From NCBI GenBank assembly GCA_045124315.1, contig JBGVLO010000176.1, positions 62,001 to 126,000 of the forward strand: a stretch of 64,000 nucleotides of DNA. The letters run 5' to 3'. Source of the stretch: CAG-411 sp045124315 (GTDB lineage Bacteria; Bacillota; Clostridia; Lachnospirales; Lachnospiraceae). A program made the translations under genes and the position numbers. The notes below the pieces were generated by a model. The model was not told the DNA's origin. It did not search any database and worked only from the letters and a program-made list of their open reading frames with translations. The first letter of the stretch is position 1. Each line of letters opens with the position of its first letter. Shown piece by piece: positions 36,438 through 45,232 of this stretch.

Positions 36438-38135
36438 TTACTTAAAGTAGTTCACATTCTCAATCAATTGATCTGCATGTTCATCTGTCTCTTTGCTGCT
36501 TTCTGCAATAGCCGAAATCGATCCTGCAATCTCCTCTACAGAAGCACTGACTTCCTCGTTGGCTGCAGCATTCTCCTCAGAAATTGCTCCTAAATCTTCC
36601 ACCGCATTGGTAATGGTTTCTTTTGACGCATTCAACTGTTTTACCTTATCTGAAATGCCATCAATCTCTATAATTGAATCTCCAATTTCACCATTCAGAA
36701 TATCGAACTTTTCCTTTGTCTCCTGAATATATTCCTGTTCCTTTCCAATAATCTCTGCAACTTGAGCAGACAGTTCCACACTCTTTTGGGACTTTCCAAC
36801 GATCTCCATAACATTCTGATTGATCTCTGCTGTAGACGCATTGGTCTGTTCAGACAAAACCTTAATTTCTTCTGCAACTACTGCAAATCCCTTTCCAGCT
36901 TCTCCTGCTCTGGCAGCCTCAATAGACGCATTCAGTGCCAAAAGATTTGTCTGACTGGCAATAGAACTAATCATCTCTACTGCATCTTTAATGTGTTCAA
37001 TGGCAGCATTGGTATCTTCAATCTGTTTTGCAATGTCATTTACCGCATCCACACTCTGCACGGAAGAAGTCGAAACACGATTAATATAATCCAGCGCTTC
37101 CTCATTGGCACCTTTTATAGAATTAGAAATATCAACCAGCTTGTCTGTACTATCATAAATATTTTCTACGGCATTTCCAATCTCTGAAACCTGTTCGCTA
37201 ATGCTCTGTACACTCTCTGCAACGGCAACGGTTCCCTGTGCCAAATCATCCATAGCTTCAGAAATCTGGTTTGCACCAACCTGACTGGACTCTGCCATCT
37301 CCCTGACTCTGTCTGCCCCAACTTTTAGATTAGCAGAAACATCTTTTGTTTTTCCAATAATATCTCCCAATGCATTTTGCAAATGCTCTCCGGCAACCAT
37401 AATCTCATTAAAATCTCGGATAATACATCGATTGCTAAAATCTGCATCCAGATTTCCGTCTGAAAGATAATTAATATTCTCCTTTGTTTTTTTCAAGGAC
37501 ATTCCAAGCCTTCTTCCCACAAACAAAACAAAGACCACAATAAGAATCATAAACACAATTTCTACAATTATAATACGAGATACCGAAGCCTTAACCGCCT
37601 CATCCACTGAACGCTGGGATTTTCCGGAAAATGCCATGCCCCAAACTTCATTTTCTGCTCCATAAATCGGTCGGTAGCATACCATGTAGTCTTCCCCATT
37701 AATATCTACATTCTCTGCCATATACTCTTCCCCAACACATACACGCTTATAGATTTCTTCATTTGCCTGTGTTCCCTCATTATAAGAACCATCTGCATTT
37801 TTGATAGAAGAAAGGAATCTGGTATCTCCTTCGAACAGAGTAAGCTCAAGCCCCTTGTCTTTTAGAGACTCCATATATACATGGTCGCTGTATTCATCAT
37901 AGTCCACTTTTCCATTGTTCACTATGTCATAAGAAAAATATTCCTCCACCTTCATAGCCGAAATAGACAATTCATTTCGCATGCCTTCTTTGATTTCGCT
38001 TGTCAACGAACTCAAAGATAACGCCGTAAGCACCACCGCTACAACAATCACCGGCAGCAAACCTACGATCATATACGATTGAATAACACTTATTCCCCTT
38101 TTTTGCTTCACACCAGTTCCTTTTTTTTGCTTCAT
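36438..38135 (-). CDS. Methyl-accepting chemotaxis protein
   Basis: 565 residues from ATG 38135 (AGGGGG seven bases upstream; alternative ATG at 38141). Order: cytoplasmic basic tail, membrane segment (about 20-40), extracellular Cache-type sensor (about 45-185), second membrane segment, HAMP, then a long coiled-coil signalling domain with the tip ASQTNLLALNASIEAARAGEAGKGFAVVA (key residues E-A-A-R-A-G-E). The C-terminus has no NWETF-like CheR tether. Full length and apparently intact, unlike the receptor relic at 26374. The ligand is unknown. Confidence 0.93.
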   Translation of the reverse strand: MKQKKGTGVKQKRGISVIQSYMIVGLLPVIVVAVVLTALSLSSLTSEIKEGMRNELSISAMKVEEYFSYDIVNNGKVDYDEYSDHVYMESLKDKGLELTLFEGDTRFLSSIKNADGSYNEGTQANEEIYKRVCVGEEYMAENVDINGEDYMVCYRPIYGAENEVWGMAFSGKSQRSVDEAVKASVSRIIIVEIVFMILIVVFVLFVGRRLGMSLKKTKENINYLSDGNLDADFSNRCIIRDFNEIMVAGEHLQNALGDIIGKTKDVSANLKVGADRVREMAESSQVGANQISEAMDDLAQGTVAVAESVQSISEQVSEIGNAVENIYDSTDKLVDISNSIKGANEEALDYINRVSTSSVQSVDAVNDIAKQIEDTNAAIEHIKDAVEMISSIASQTNLLALNASIEAARAGEAGKGFAVVAEEIKVLSEQTNASTAEINQNVMEIVGKSQKSVELSAQVAEIIGKEQEYIQETKEKFDILNGEIGDSIIEIDGISDKVKQLNASKETITNAVEDLGAISEENAAANEEVSASVEEIAGSISAIAESSKETDEHADQLIENVNYFK

Positions 38136-38320
38136 AGTCATACCCCCTATTTGTATTCTGTCATAACACACGCTATTTTATTTTCATAGTTATTTGCGAT
38201 ACATCCTCTTCATCGCATAAAACTCCTATGTTCGTACATTGTACCATATAATCATTACATTTCTATTACATATATATTATATTTTCTTGCGACGACCTTT
38301 TTATCGTATGAAAGCTACTG

Positions 38321-38350
38321 CATATAGGAGACGAACTTTCCTATATATAG
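38321..38350. repeat. CTATATAGGA palindrome, copy 1
   Basis: CATATAGGA-GACGAACTT-TCCTATATATAG. Related copies are at 38443, 48583 and 52296, all with ACGAA(C/T)TTTCC in the centre. Confidence 0.75.
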
Positions 38351-38442
38351 AAAAGAGTTTTGCTTGCAAAACTCTAGCGCCACTTTTGCGTCGCTCTTGC
38401 GACAAAACACATCTGCAAAAGTGTGCGCATCCTCGCGGAGCG

Positions 38443-38481
38443 TTTTTGCTATATAGGACGAACTTTCCTATATAGCAAAAA
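38443..38481. repeat. CTATATAGGA palindrome, copy 2
   Basis: TTTTTGCTATATAGGA-CGAACTT-TCCTATATAGCAAAAA, a perfect stem of 16 bp with seven-base loop. T run and A run on either side would let it act as a bidirectional terminator. Confidence 0.82.
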
Positions 38482-38783
38482 AAGAGTGTTCACTGCACCG
38501 CTATATACGGTACACCGAATCACTCTTTTTTGCTCATTTTTTCACCTTCATATTGATTTTCACGACGAAATCCCGATTCGTTCATTCCAACGAAACTATA
38601 TACATCTCACTCACAAGCAACATAATAACTATAAATTTTGTACTTTTTATGTACTTTCGTGTTTTTGTTCAGAGAGTGCCATTCGTAAAATAGTTGCAGT
38701 ACAGAGGGGGCTATTCGTAAAATGCCAGAATATATTATATGGTCAATAATAAACAACTTGGCTGGTCATTCACCCACACCCCC

Positions 38784-38824
38784 GCAAGCTCATGTGGGTT
38801 CAGACCTCTTGACCCTAGTATCAT
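38784..38824 (-). repeat. GATACCAAG-family repeat, copy 2 (inverted)
   Basis: GCAAGCTCATGTGGGTTCAG ... CTAGTATCAT is the reverse complement of the 31041 copy with several changes. It overlaps the stop codon of the glycerophosphotransferase gene, so it may have supplied that gene's end. Confidence 0.65.
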
Positions 38825-40557
38825 TTCATCAAACCAATAACCTGCTCTGTCACCCGCCTTGTACTATTTCCATCCAGCGCAGATAAATACATCTCTCTAA
38901 ACTGAGCCAAGTCCCCAGTATTCTTTTCCTTCTCCAATACTTCCTTCACTACCAGCTCCAGTTCCTCCTGTGTCTTTGCCTGTTTTCCAGGAACAAACTG
39001 ATCAAAATCTCCATAAATATCTCGCTCTTCCAGGTAAGCTTCTTTGTCAAACACATAAAATACCATGGGAATCCGTAACAATGCCGCCTCAAAAATAGAA
39101 GAACTATAATCGGTAATCAGCAGATCCGTCAAAAATAATAACTCATTGATGGCAGCCCCTTCACTCAAATCGAACACTCGATTTTCATATTCTTTTGGAA
39201 TTTCCATCTTTTCTTTGATAAACGGATGATGCTTAAGAATAAGAATACAATCCTCTGGCATGGACTTCATAAACCTTCCAATATCCATCATTTCAAAAGG
39301 ATAAAACGCCTCTTTATTTCCCGCCCCACGAAAGGTCGGTGCAAACATTACCATTTTCTTCCCTACCCATTCAGGGTATTTCTCATACCATTTTTCTTTC
39401 ATGGATTCTTTGTAATGGGCATCAAAGAAAATATCTGTTCTTGGAACACCGATTGGAAGCACATTTTTCTCGGGAATTGCAAAAGCTTCACTATAAAAAG
39501 GCACAATGCCGGATCCACTTACATACACCTGATCGTAATTTCTGTGATTCCCCAAGTTTGCTTCCGGCCCCCCGGCTTTCCCCAATCTAGTAAATCCAAA
39601 GGTCTTAAATGCCCCACAGGCATGCCAAAGCTGTACCACCTTGGTTTCTTTACGAATATTCAGGGCATGGAGCTGGGGATAAAAATCCTCCAGCACGATC
39701 ACCTTGGAAGCTGCTGCCAGCTTTGCAGCCCTGCGAAGCTGTCCAAAGGAAAGTTTATCCACAGTGGCCGTCTCAAGAAACTCCACCACTTCCACTTGAG
39801 ACTCTTGTTTCAAGGCCTTCCTTACCAAATCCAAATTGCCATTTTCCTCTACCCGCCGTTCCGACAAAAATAGCACTTGATTCGGCCTTACCTGCTGTCT
39901 GCAATACCGGTCATACTTTTTTGCAAAATAGTTTGTCTTAAACTCACGCACACTAAAAGATACTCCCGTAAAACGTCGAATTTTATTATTTGCATGAAAA
40001 ATAACAGCCTTTTTTCCCTTAGCTGTCTTTCCTTCTAATTGCAAAGGAAAATAGTCCTTTTGCGCCAAATATCCCTCCATTAACATAATCGGAAGACTAC
40101 ATATAGCTGTTATCCACATGAAAAAACCATGAACCTTCACACCGAACGGCTTTTTCCGGTCCACATCTGCCAAACGCAAAGGATCTGCGACTTCCGTCCT
40201 TATCCCGAGTTTCTGACTTCTGGTTCTTGCAAAATAGGTTCCATCCAGAGTAAATGCAGCCTCTGAGAACTCTTTTCTGGTATTCTCCCAGAGCAACTGA
40301 GGCACTACGGTAATGGTTTTCTTTGCACTTCCATACAAAAATACATATTCCAACTCCACCATGGCTGTGGCAGACACACAAATCTGCCCCTCACCTACCG
40401 TTACAAACTGTGTTTGCATGGGATACAGACGATCCTGCTCTCCATCTGAAAACTGCAGCCATCCATGAACCTTTGAAATCCCGCTTGTTACAGGCACAAT
40501 TTCCTGTAACTGCACAAACAATCTTCCATCTCGATCCAGCTCCCGCTTAATTTTCAC
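38821..40557 (-). CDS. CDP-glycerol glycerophosphotransferase family protein (TagF/TagB-like)
   Basis: 578 residues from a GTG at 40557 with GGGAGGG upstream. The first ~130 residues are a beta-rich domain unlike the classical transferases. A short hydrophobic stretch (about 145-160) may dip into the membrane. From about residue 210 comes the GT-B-type transferase: VVQLWHACGAFKTFG, MFAPTFRGAGN, ILKHHPFIKEK, and ITDYSSSIFEAALLR with the catalytic/CDP-binding pattern of TagF. It should transfer glycerol-phosphate (or ribitol-phosphate) to a teichoic-acid-like polymer. It overlaps the related upstream gene by 11 bases. Confidence 0.88.
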   Translation of the reverse strand: MKIKRELDRDGRLFVQLQEIVPVTSGISKVHGWLQFSDGEQDRLYPMQTQFVTVGEGQICVSATAMVELEYVFLYGSAKKTITVVPQLLWENTRKEFSEAAFTLDGTYFARTRSQKLGIRTEVADPLRLADVDRKKPFGVKVHGFFMWITAICSLPIMLMEGYLAQKDYFPLQLEGKTAKGKKAVIFHANNKIRRFTGVSFSVREFKTNYFAKKYDRYCRQQVRPNQVLFLSERRVEENGNLDLVRKALKQESQVEVVEFLETATVDKLSFGQLRRAAKLAAASKVIVLEDFYPQLHALNIRKETKVVQLWHACGAFKTFGFTRLGKAGGPEANLGNHRNYDQVYVSGSGIVPFYSEAFAIPEKNVLPIGVPRTDIFFDAHYKESMKEKWYEKYPEWVGKKMVMFAPTFRGAGNKEAFYPFEMMDIGRFMKSMPEDCILILKHHPFIKEKMEIPKEYENRVFDLSEGAAINELLFLTDLLITDYSSSIFEAALLRIPMVFYVFDKEAYLEERDIYGDFDQFVPGKQAKTQEELELVVKEVLEKEKNTGDLAQFREMYLSALDGNSTRRVTEQVIGLMK

Positions 40558-41695
40558 GCCTTTCCCTCCCGTCTATCACATCCAGCACACGCTCGGTATT
40601 CTTATCATCATAATAATCATAATGCAAAGCAAGAAATCGTTCCAGCTTCTCTGCTTCCAAATGCTCCTTCTTTACCTCCTCAGCCAGTTCATCCAATGTG
40701 CGAACCACATTTCCCGGCACATTCTCCAGATAATCCCGGTAAAATCCACGGTCATAGTCTTCCAAATCGTAAGCAAATAAAAGAATCGGCTTTCGAAGCA
40801 ATGCAAACTCTACCATTGTGGAAGAATAATCATTTACTAATACATTTGCCACCTCATAGAGTCCTTTAATGTCTCCATATGCGCTTACATCTACCACTCC
40901 TGCAAAGTCCCCTTCCACCGCAATCGTTCCTCTCAGTGAAGGATGCAGACGGGTTAAAATGCACCACTCCTCACCCAACAGCTTTTGAAGTCTTTTTGCA
41001 TCGAATACGCGCTGCAGATTTTCATTTTCCTCTGTGGAATTCCGAAAGGTTGGTGTGTATAACAAAAGTTTTTTCCCTTGCAATTGTGGATAACTTTCAT
41101 AAAATTTTCTTCTGGCGCAGGCTCTCTTCTCTTCTGAAAAATAAAAGTCCAATACCGGCAACCCTGTAGGAAATATTTTTTCTTCTCCAATTCCAAAGGC
41201 TTCCTTGTAAAACGGAACTACATTCCTTCCACTGACAAATAAATGAGTCACCTTCTGATTGCCCTTTTCCACTGCTCGTCTGGTCACTTCTCTATTCTCA
41301 GTAGACAGACCGAAGCGTTTCCATGCACCAATTCCGTGCCAAAACTGCAGGATCTTTGTCCCTTTTTTCACCGGCATATATGCCAATGGCAGAAAATTAT
41401 CATTCAGATAAATCTGGCCGGCAGTGGCAAAATGATAATTTAGCACAAAATAAAAATAGAACGCTCCCTTTATCTTGTTCATGAAACTACCCTGAAACAA
41501 ATCCGCCTTGTTCACTACCACATATGTGCCTGTTGGATTGCGCTTCTTTAACTCTTCATATATCATGCGCAGATTTCCCCGAAAATGATCATTGTGTATC
41601 AAATAAAATACCGCCTTATCTGATTTTTTTGGAAATATCTGACACAACGCAGCAATTCCTGCGTATAGTTTATATCCGATTTCTTTTTTGTCCAT
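40547..41695 (-). CDS. CDP-glycerol glycerophosphotransferase family protein
   Basis: 382 residues from ATG 41695 (AGAAAGGAT upstream, protein MDKKEIGYKL); the open frame reaches 41779 but has no ribosome site there. Motifs: ILQFWHGIGAWKRFG, LLYTPTFRNSTEE, LTRLHPSLRG and VNDYSSTMVEFALLRKP. A paralogue of the next gene and translationally coupled to it. A pair of such enzymes suggests a primer and a polymerase for a wall or membrane teichoic acid (an inference from TagB/TagF). Confidence 0.9.
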   Translation of the reverse strand: MDKKEIGYKLYAGIAALCQIFPKKSDKAVFYLIHNDHFRGNLRMIYEELKKRNPTGTYVVVNKADLFQGSFMNKIKGAFYFYFVLNYHFATAGQIYLNDNFLPLAYMPVKKGTKILQFWHGIGAWKRFGLSTENREVTRRAVEKGNQKVTHLFVSGRNVVPFYKEAFGIGEEKIFPTGLPVLDFYFSEEKRACARRKFYESYPQLQGKKLLLYTPTFRNSTEENENLQRVFDAKRLQKLLGEEWCILTRLHPSLRGTIAVEGDFAGVVDVSAYGDIKGLYEVANVLVNDYSSTMVEFALLRKPILLFAYDLEDYDRGFYRDYLENVPGNVVRTLDELAEEVKKEHLEAEKLERFLALHYDYYDDKNTERVLDVIDGRERREN

Positions 41696-41803
41696 TTTGA
41701 AATCCTTTCTATCTGTTATATGGTACTCCTTTTCATTGTTTCGATTGTCTCGATTACACAGAAAAATCCTGCACCCCAAGAATTCGGTTACATAAATTCA
41801 ATT

Positions 41804-41848
41804 GTTACAGTTCACAGCTATGTGTGCAAGGACTACCTGAACTGTTAC
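41804..41848. repeat. GTTACAG-family repeat, copy F (composite)
   Basis: GTTACAGTTCA, then CAGCTATGTGTGCAAGGAC, then TGAACTGTTAC. Its interior matches the right third of the 136-bp element at 60387 (AATGTGTGCAAGGACTACC), so it may be an internally deleted copy. Confidence 0.7.
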
Positions 41849-41920
41849 TGATTAGTGACTTTTTGAGAATCAAAAAAGCCCCAACCCAACAGCTCATGGT
41901 CTGTCAAACTAGGACTTTAG

Positions 41921-41993
41921 TGCGCCGCCAGGGGTTCGAACCCTGGACACCCTGATTAAGAGTCAGGTGCTCTACCAACTGAGCTAGCAGCGC
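41921..41993 (-). tRNA. tRNA-Lys (anticodon CTT)
   Basis: 73 bases without encoded CCA. Acceptor GCGCTGC / GCGGCGC, D arm GCTC...GAGC, anticodon arm CCTGA-CTCTTAA-TCAGG with anticodon CTT, T arm CAGGG-TTCGAAC-CCCTG, discriminator A. All helices pair. A U run follows on the minus strand. Confidence 0.95.
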
Positions 41994-42166
41994 TTGTTTT
42001 TGTTTTTTTCTGTTCTCTCGAACCAACAATATGAATTATATATTATTCTTTTATAAATTGCAACCCTTTTTTTCAATTTTTTTTATTTTTTTTCATTTTA
42101 TTTTACAAAAATCGCGAAAACCCTTACTTTATAAGGGTTTCGAGATATTGTTTTTACTATGAAACA

Positions 42167-42192
42167 AGGCGTTGAATTTGAATCAACGCCTT
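42167..42192. terminator. Terminator after the AAA/PD-DExK gene
   Basis: AAGGCGTTGA / TCAACGCCTT stem with a six-base loop, four bases past the stop codon at 42196. A weaker AACCCTTA/TAAGGGTT hairpin (42118-42140) follows. Confidence 0.7.
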
Positions 42193-42195
42193 TCT

Positions 42196-43788
42196 TTATT
42201 CTTTTTTATACTTTTCAATCACACAGCTATGCTTTTTATAGTTCTCTGCCTTACTGTCTCTTTCATAATTCACACCCACCAGAAGAATCTCCCCTGTGTA
42301 CTCTGCTACTTTCGCGGGGTAATTTCTTTTCTTAATCTGGTCTATGGCACTCTGTGCACTTTCCTTATATTTTAATTCTATCAGGATAGCTGGTTTCTTT
42401 ACATTCTTTCGTGGTATCAACACAATGTCTGCAAACCCTTTACCAGTGGCAAGCTCCCGTTCCATAATGTATTCATCCCTCGCGGAATAATAAGCAATGG
42501 ACAGAGCACATGCAAGAGAATTTTCATCATTGTACTTAATCACTGAACAGGTTCCCTCGTGAGCCTTTTCTAAAATGTCAGCTACTGTTTCGGCATCCAT
42601 AGAGAGTGTGGCTGCCAGTAATGCTCTGGATTCATCCAGCGCTTCTTTCACATTAAACCATGCCATCTTCACGGCACTTTTAAAGCGGTCCATCACCTCT
42701 TTATTCGGGATAAAGACTTCCTGCGTATCCTCATCATAGGCAAGATACCCGAGATGAACCAATAAAGTCAACACATCATCTTCACTGCGAATATCTAAGA
42801 GACTGTTGGTGAATGTATCTGTCTCCACATACAGACGGGCACCTGAGAAAAGCGTCAGAACTTTATCATACAAATGATTAAAATCCATAAGAATATAGTC
42901 TCTCAGAGATTCGAACGTTTCCGTCTGGGTCCAATAGTTTTTGCACCGTCCCCGACTGCAGGCATTGACCACGGAATTCGGATTATACACTGCAATTCCG
43001 TTTAAATAATAGCCATTGTACCAATTTTGGATCTGTTCAAAATCCACATGATATTCCGTACATAAATTTTTCACTTCCTCTTCCGTAAATCCTACAAATG
43101 GTGCCATAAAATCCGCATCCAGCATAGTATATTCACTAAAGTTATTTAAAGCGGACTCCGTACCATATTTTTTTATAGGAAGAATTCCGGTAATGTATGC
43201 CAACGCCACCACTTCGTCTGCTGCCGCCCCCTTAAAGAGGGAGCGTAAAAAATTGATATACTCTTTATGAAGGTTGGTGTCTTCCTTGTATAGACGAAAG
43301 ATAGCATCCCATTCGTCCATAAGAATGACAAATTGTTTTCCGGTGGACATATTGACATCCTCTAATGCTTTCATTACTGTAATGCTATTTTCTTTTACAT
43401 ATTCTCCATACGCTTCCTTAATTTCCCCCACAAGAACTTTCTGAATAACAGAAATCAAATCTTTCTCCCTCTGTCCCTCATCGATTAGGCGTAACACATC
43501 CAGATAAAGCACATCAAATTGGTTAATATATTTCTCATAGCTTTCGCATTTGCTGATCTGTGAGCCTTCAAACAAGTCATGAGAATCTTGAGCCAAGTTA
43601 TAATAAGCAGAAATCATCTGAAGATTCATGGATTTTCCAAATCTCCTTGGCCTGGTACTTGCAAGAAAACATTTATTGGTATTCAGTTTCTCATTTAGTT
43701 TTTCCAGCAATCCCGATTTATCGATGTAGATCTGCGAATTCAGATTTTTTTGAAATGCAGTATTTCTCGGATTCAAATAGCGTCCCAT
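42196..43788 (-). CDS. AAA-ATPase-like protein with PD-(D/E)XK nuclease domain
   Basis: 530 residues. The N-terminal AAA-ATPase_like domain has the P-loop STRPRRFGKSMNL (about 44-56) and a Walker B-like VILMDEWDAIF. The C-terminal nuclease-like domain has GKGFADIVLIPR and ILIELKYKES, giving the D-ExK pattern of the PD-(D/E)XK fold (about 450-510). Such proteins are numerous in Lachnospiraceae and Bacteroidales; their function is not established, with defence or mobile DNA roles suggested. It stands alone. Confidence 0.88.
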   Translation of the reverse strand: MGRYLNPRNTAFQKNLNSQIYIDKSGLLEKLNEKLNTNKCFLASTRPRRFGKSMNLQMISAYYNLAQDSHDLFEGSQISKCESYEKYINQFDVLYLDVLRLIDEGQREKDLISVIQKVLVGEIKEAYGEYVKENSITVMKALEDVNMSTGKQFVILMDEWDAIFRLYKEDTNLHKEYINFLRSLFKGAAADEVVALAYITGILPIKKYGTESALNNFSEYTMLDADFMAPFVGFTEEEVKNLCTEYHVDFEQIQNWYNGYYLNGIAVYNPNSVVNACSRGRCKNYWTQTETFESLRDYILMDFNHLYDKVLTLFSGARLYVETDTFTNSLLDIRSEDDVLTLLVHLGYLAYDEDTQEVFIPNKEVMDRFKSAVKMAWFNVKEALDESRALLAATLSMDAETVADILEKAHEGTCSVIKYNDENSLACALSIAYYSARDEYIMERELATGKGFADIVLIPRKNVKKPAILIELKYKESAQSAIDQIKKRNYPAKVAEYTGEILLVGVNYERDSKAENYKKHSCVIEKYKKE

Positions 43789-43885
43789 GGGTTCACATCC
43801 CTTCTTATATCTTCTAACCAGTTTAATTGTAGCACGTAAATAGCAAACATGTCATTATAATTATAACCGATTTTAAGAATCAAAA

Positions 43886-43966
43886 GTGACAGTTCAGCCA
43901 CAAAGTATTTTTTTAGTCAATTTGTATATTCTGGCACTTTATGAATGACCCCGGCTGAACTGTTAC
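43886..43966. repeat. 81-bp element with GTGACAGTTCAGCC inverted ends
   Basis: Ends GTGACAGTTCAGCC and GGCTGAACTGTTAC are inverted repeats with one mismatch and enclose 53 bases. The interior (TATATTCTGGCACTTTATGA) matches, inverted, 38713-38745. This links the GTAACAG hairpins to longer MITE-like forms. Confidence 0.75.
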
Positions 43967-43970
43967 AATC

Positions 43971-44010
43971 AAAAAAAGACGGGCAAGCTGAGGGGAGGTG
44001 CTTGCCCGTC
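43971..44010 (-). terminator. Strong terminator downstream of the AbrB-type gene
   Basis: GACGGGCAAGC / GCTTGCCCGTC stem (11 bp perfect) followed by seven U residues on the minus strand. It implies a ~150-base 3' untranslated region for the AbrB-type gene, with another weaker hairpin at 44103-44137. Confidence 0.88.
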
Positions 44011-44156
44011 AATGAGAGGGAGTATAACAAAAATTTATAAATATCATGGGAGTATGATATTTATAATGGAAATTGGCTAACTCAATCTTCACTATGAACC
44101 CATGTGAGAAGCGAAACTTCTTCCACTCTCACACAAGTTATACAATATTCGGTTAA

Positions 44157-44423
44157 TTATAAATCAGCAGCTGTCAATCCAGCTTCCTTTGCTAATTCAA
44201 TAATAGACTTCTTTGAAATCTTCTTACCACAGAATTCAATCAAATCGTCTTTCTCACCAGTGAAGATACATGCTGGCTCGTACTTGTTTAAGATGATCTT
44301 GTCATCTTCAACGGAAATCTCCAATGCATCCTTATCAGAAACTCCAAGAGTTCTTCTTAATTCGATTGGAAGTGTAATACGTCCAAGTTCATCCAGCTTT
44401 CTTACAATACCTGTTGTTTTCAT
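44157..44423 (-). CDS. abrB: AbrB/SpoVT-family transition-state regulator
   Basis: 88 residues from ATG 44423 (AGGAGAG eight bases upstream). The N-terminal swapped-hairpin DNA-binding domain is typical: MKTTGIVRKLDELGRITLP, IELRRTLGV, LEISVEDDKIILNKY. The C-terminal half (TGEKDDLIEFCGKKIS) is the dimerisation or effector part. AbrB-like proteins repress post-exponential genes. It is monocistronic, with long untranslated flanks. Confidence 0.92.
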   Translation of the reverse strand: MKTTGIVRKLDELGRITLPIELRRTLGVSDKDALEISVEDDKIILNKYEPACIFTGEKDDLIEFCGKKISKKSIIELAKEAGLTAADL

Positions 44424-44885
44424 AATTATGTCTCTCCTTTGTGACATTTCGTCACTTATAAACTTAAACTCTATTGTCTTTGCGAACTTTGTAACTATAA
44501 TTTATCACAAAAATAGAAGTTACGCAACCCTATTATTCTAATATATATAGCATTTTTTTAATCATTTTCAATTTTTTCCCTTAGTTTTCTAAAAAAAGGG
44601 AATTCAACCAAAAATAGCCTAAAATTTGGCCTTTTTTACCCGTCAAATTGCTGTAAATTTTTGGTAGTCCTATATTTTTTTTCATTTTGTTGTAAAAAGT
44701 ATACAATTATTTTCAAAAAATGAAAGTCTTTTTATACATTAGATTAAAAAAATCCAAGATTAGTCCTAATAATCGCTTTTTTACAACTTCACTTTTCGTG
44801 TATTATTTTAACAAAATTGTAATATTTACATCTTTTACCAAAGTTTTTTCAAGTATTCTTCTTTTGAAAAGATTGCGCTTTCCCC

Positions 44886-44917
44886 GTAACAGGACAGCCT
44901 CCCGGCTGAACTGTTAC
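44886..44917. repeat. GTAACAG-family palindromic repeat, copy H
   Basis: GTAACAGGACAGCC-TCCC-GGCTGAACTGTTAC, 32 bases, two internal mismatches. Confidence 0.85.
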
Positions 44918-45002
44918 CTTTCCCCTTATCTAAAGTTCTAAATCCGTTTCTCGGTACATAAATAATGATACCGGGGGTCAAAAAAACCTGACCTGTAATA
45001 TG

Positions 45003-45050
45003 TGATACCAAGTTCAAAAAGTCCGAACCCGTATGAACTTGTGGGAGCTG
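45003..45050 (+). repeat. GATACCAAG-family repeat, copy 3
   Basis: GATACCAAGTTCAAAAAGTC then CGAACCCGTATGAACTTG, close to the 31041 copy. Confidence 0.72.
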
Positions 45051-45064
45051 TTATCAGTGTAGCA

Positions 45065-45184
45065 ATTCGTAGGCAATGTCATTTACTTAAGCTCTAAACC
45101 TTATGTTATAGATTGGAAGATATATTCGCAGGCCAATCTTTTCGTAGAAGTGAAAGGCTTAAGTAAATGACATTGATTCGTAGG
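45065..45184. mobile_element. 102-bp MITE with 9-bp target duplication
   Basis: Perfect 19-bp inverted ends CAATGTCATTTACTTAAGC (45074-45092) and its complement (45157-45175) are flanked by identical 9-bp direct repeats ATTCGTAGG (45065-45073 and 45176-45184). No coding capacity. This is the signature of a non-autonomous transposon moved by a transposase that makes 9-bp duplications. A degraded relative lies at 51454. Confidence 0.9.
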
Positions 45185-45232
45185 TATCACTTGGGTTTTA
45201 AAAATTAATACAAAATAGGGAGAGATTTTTGT

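Larger units (their letters stand above)
38136..38820. other. Long intergenic region packed with palindromes
   Basis: No credible gene. It contains two copies of the CTATATAGGA palindrome (38321-38350, 38443-38481), a GAGTTTTGC / GCAAAACTC hairpin (38354-38374), a hairpin AAAAAAAGAGTG...CACTCTTTTTT (38478-38531), two direct ATTCGTAAAAT repeats (38690s and 38713), and the inverted GATACCAAG repeat (38784-38824). The segment after 38700 (GGGGGCTATTCGTAAAATGC) resembles the interior of the element at 43886. Confidence 0.6.
44424..45064. other. AT-rich intergenic region with repeats
   Basis: No gene is seen. The part up to 44880 is very AT-rich and probably contains the promoter of the AbrB-type gene, though I cannot place it with confidence. 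It also holds the GTAACAG hairpin at 44886-44917 and the GATACCAAG repeat at 45003-45050. Confidence 0.5.

Noticed and set aside
38239..38749. Two overlapping plus-strand frames in the long gap
   Set aside because: They consist of palindromic repeats and terminators translated by chance; no ribosome site or domain.
41881..42000. tRNA-Asn or tRNA-Met
   Set aside because: The anticodon loop CTCTTAA gives CTT, which is lysine.
42196..43788. A defence island around the AAA/PD-DExK and Uma2 genes
   Set aside because: Both families are frequent single genes in this lineage and no restriction, CRISPR or other defence partner is adjacent.
44720..44941. Small basic protein frame on the plus strand
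   Set aside because: It lies in very AT-rich DNA, runs through a GTAACAG hairpin and has no ribosome site.
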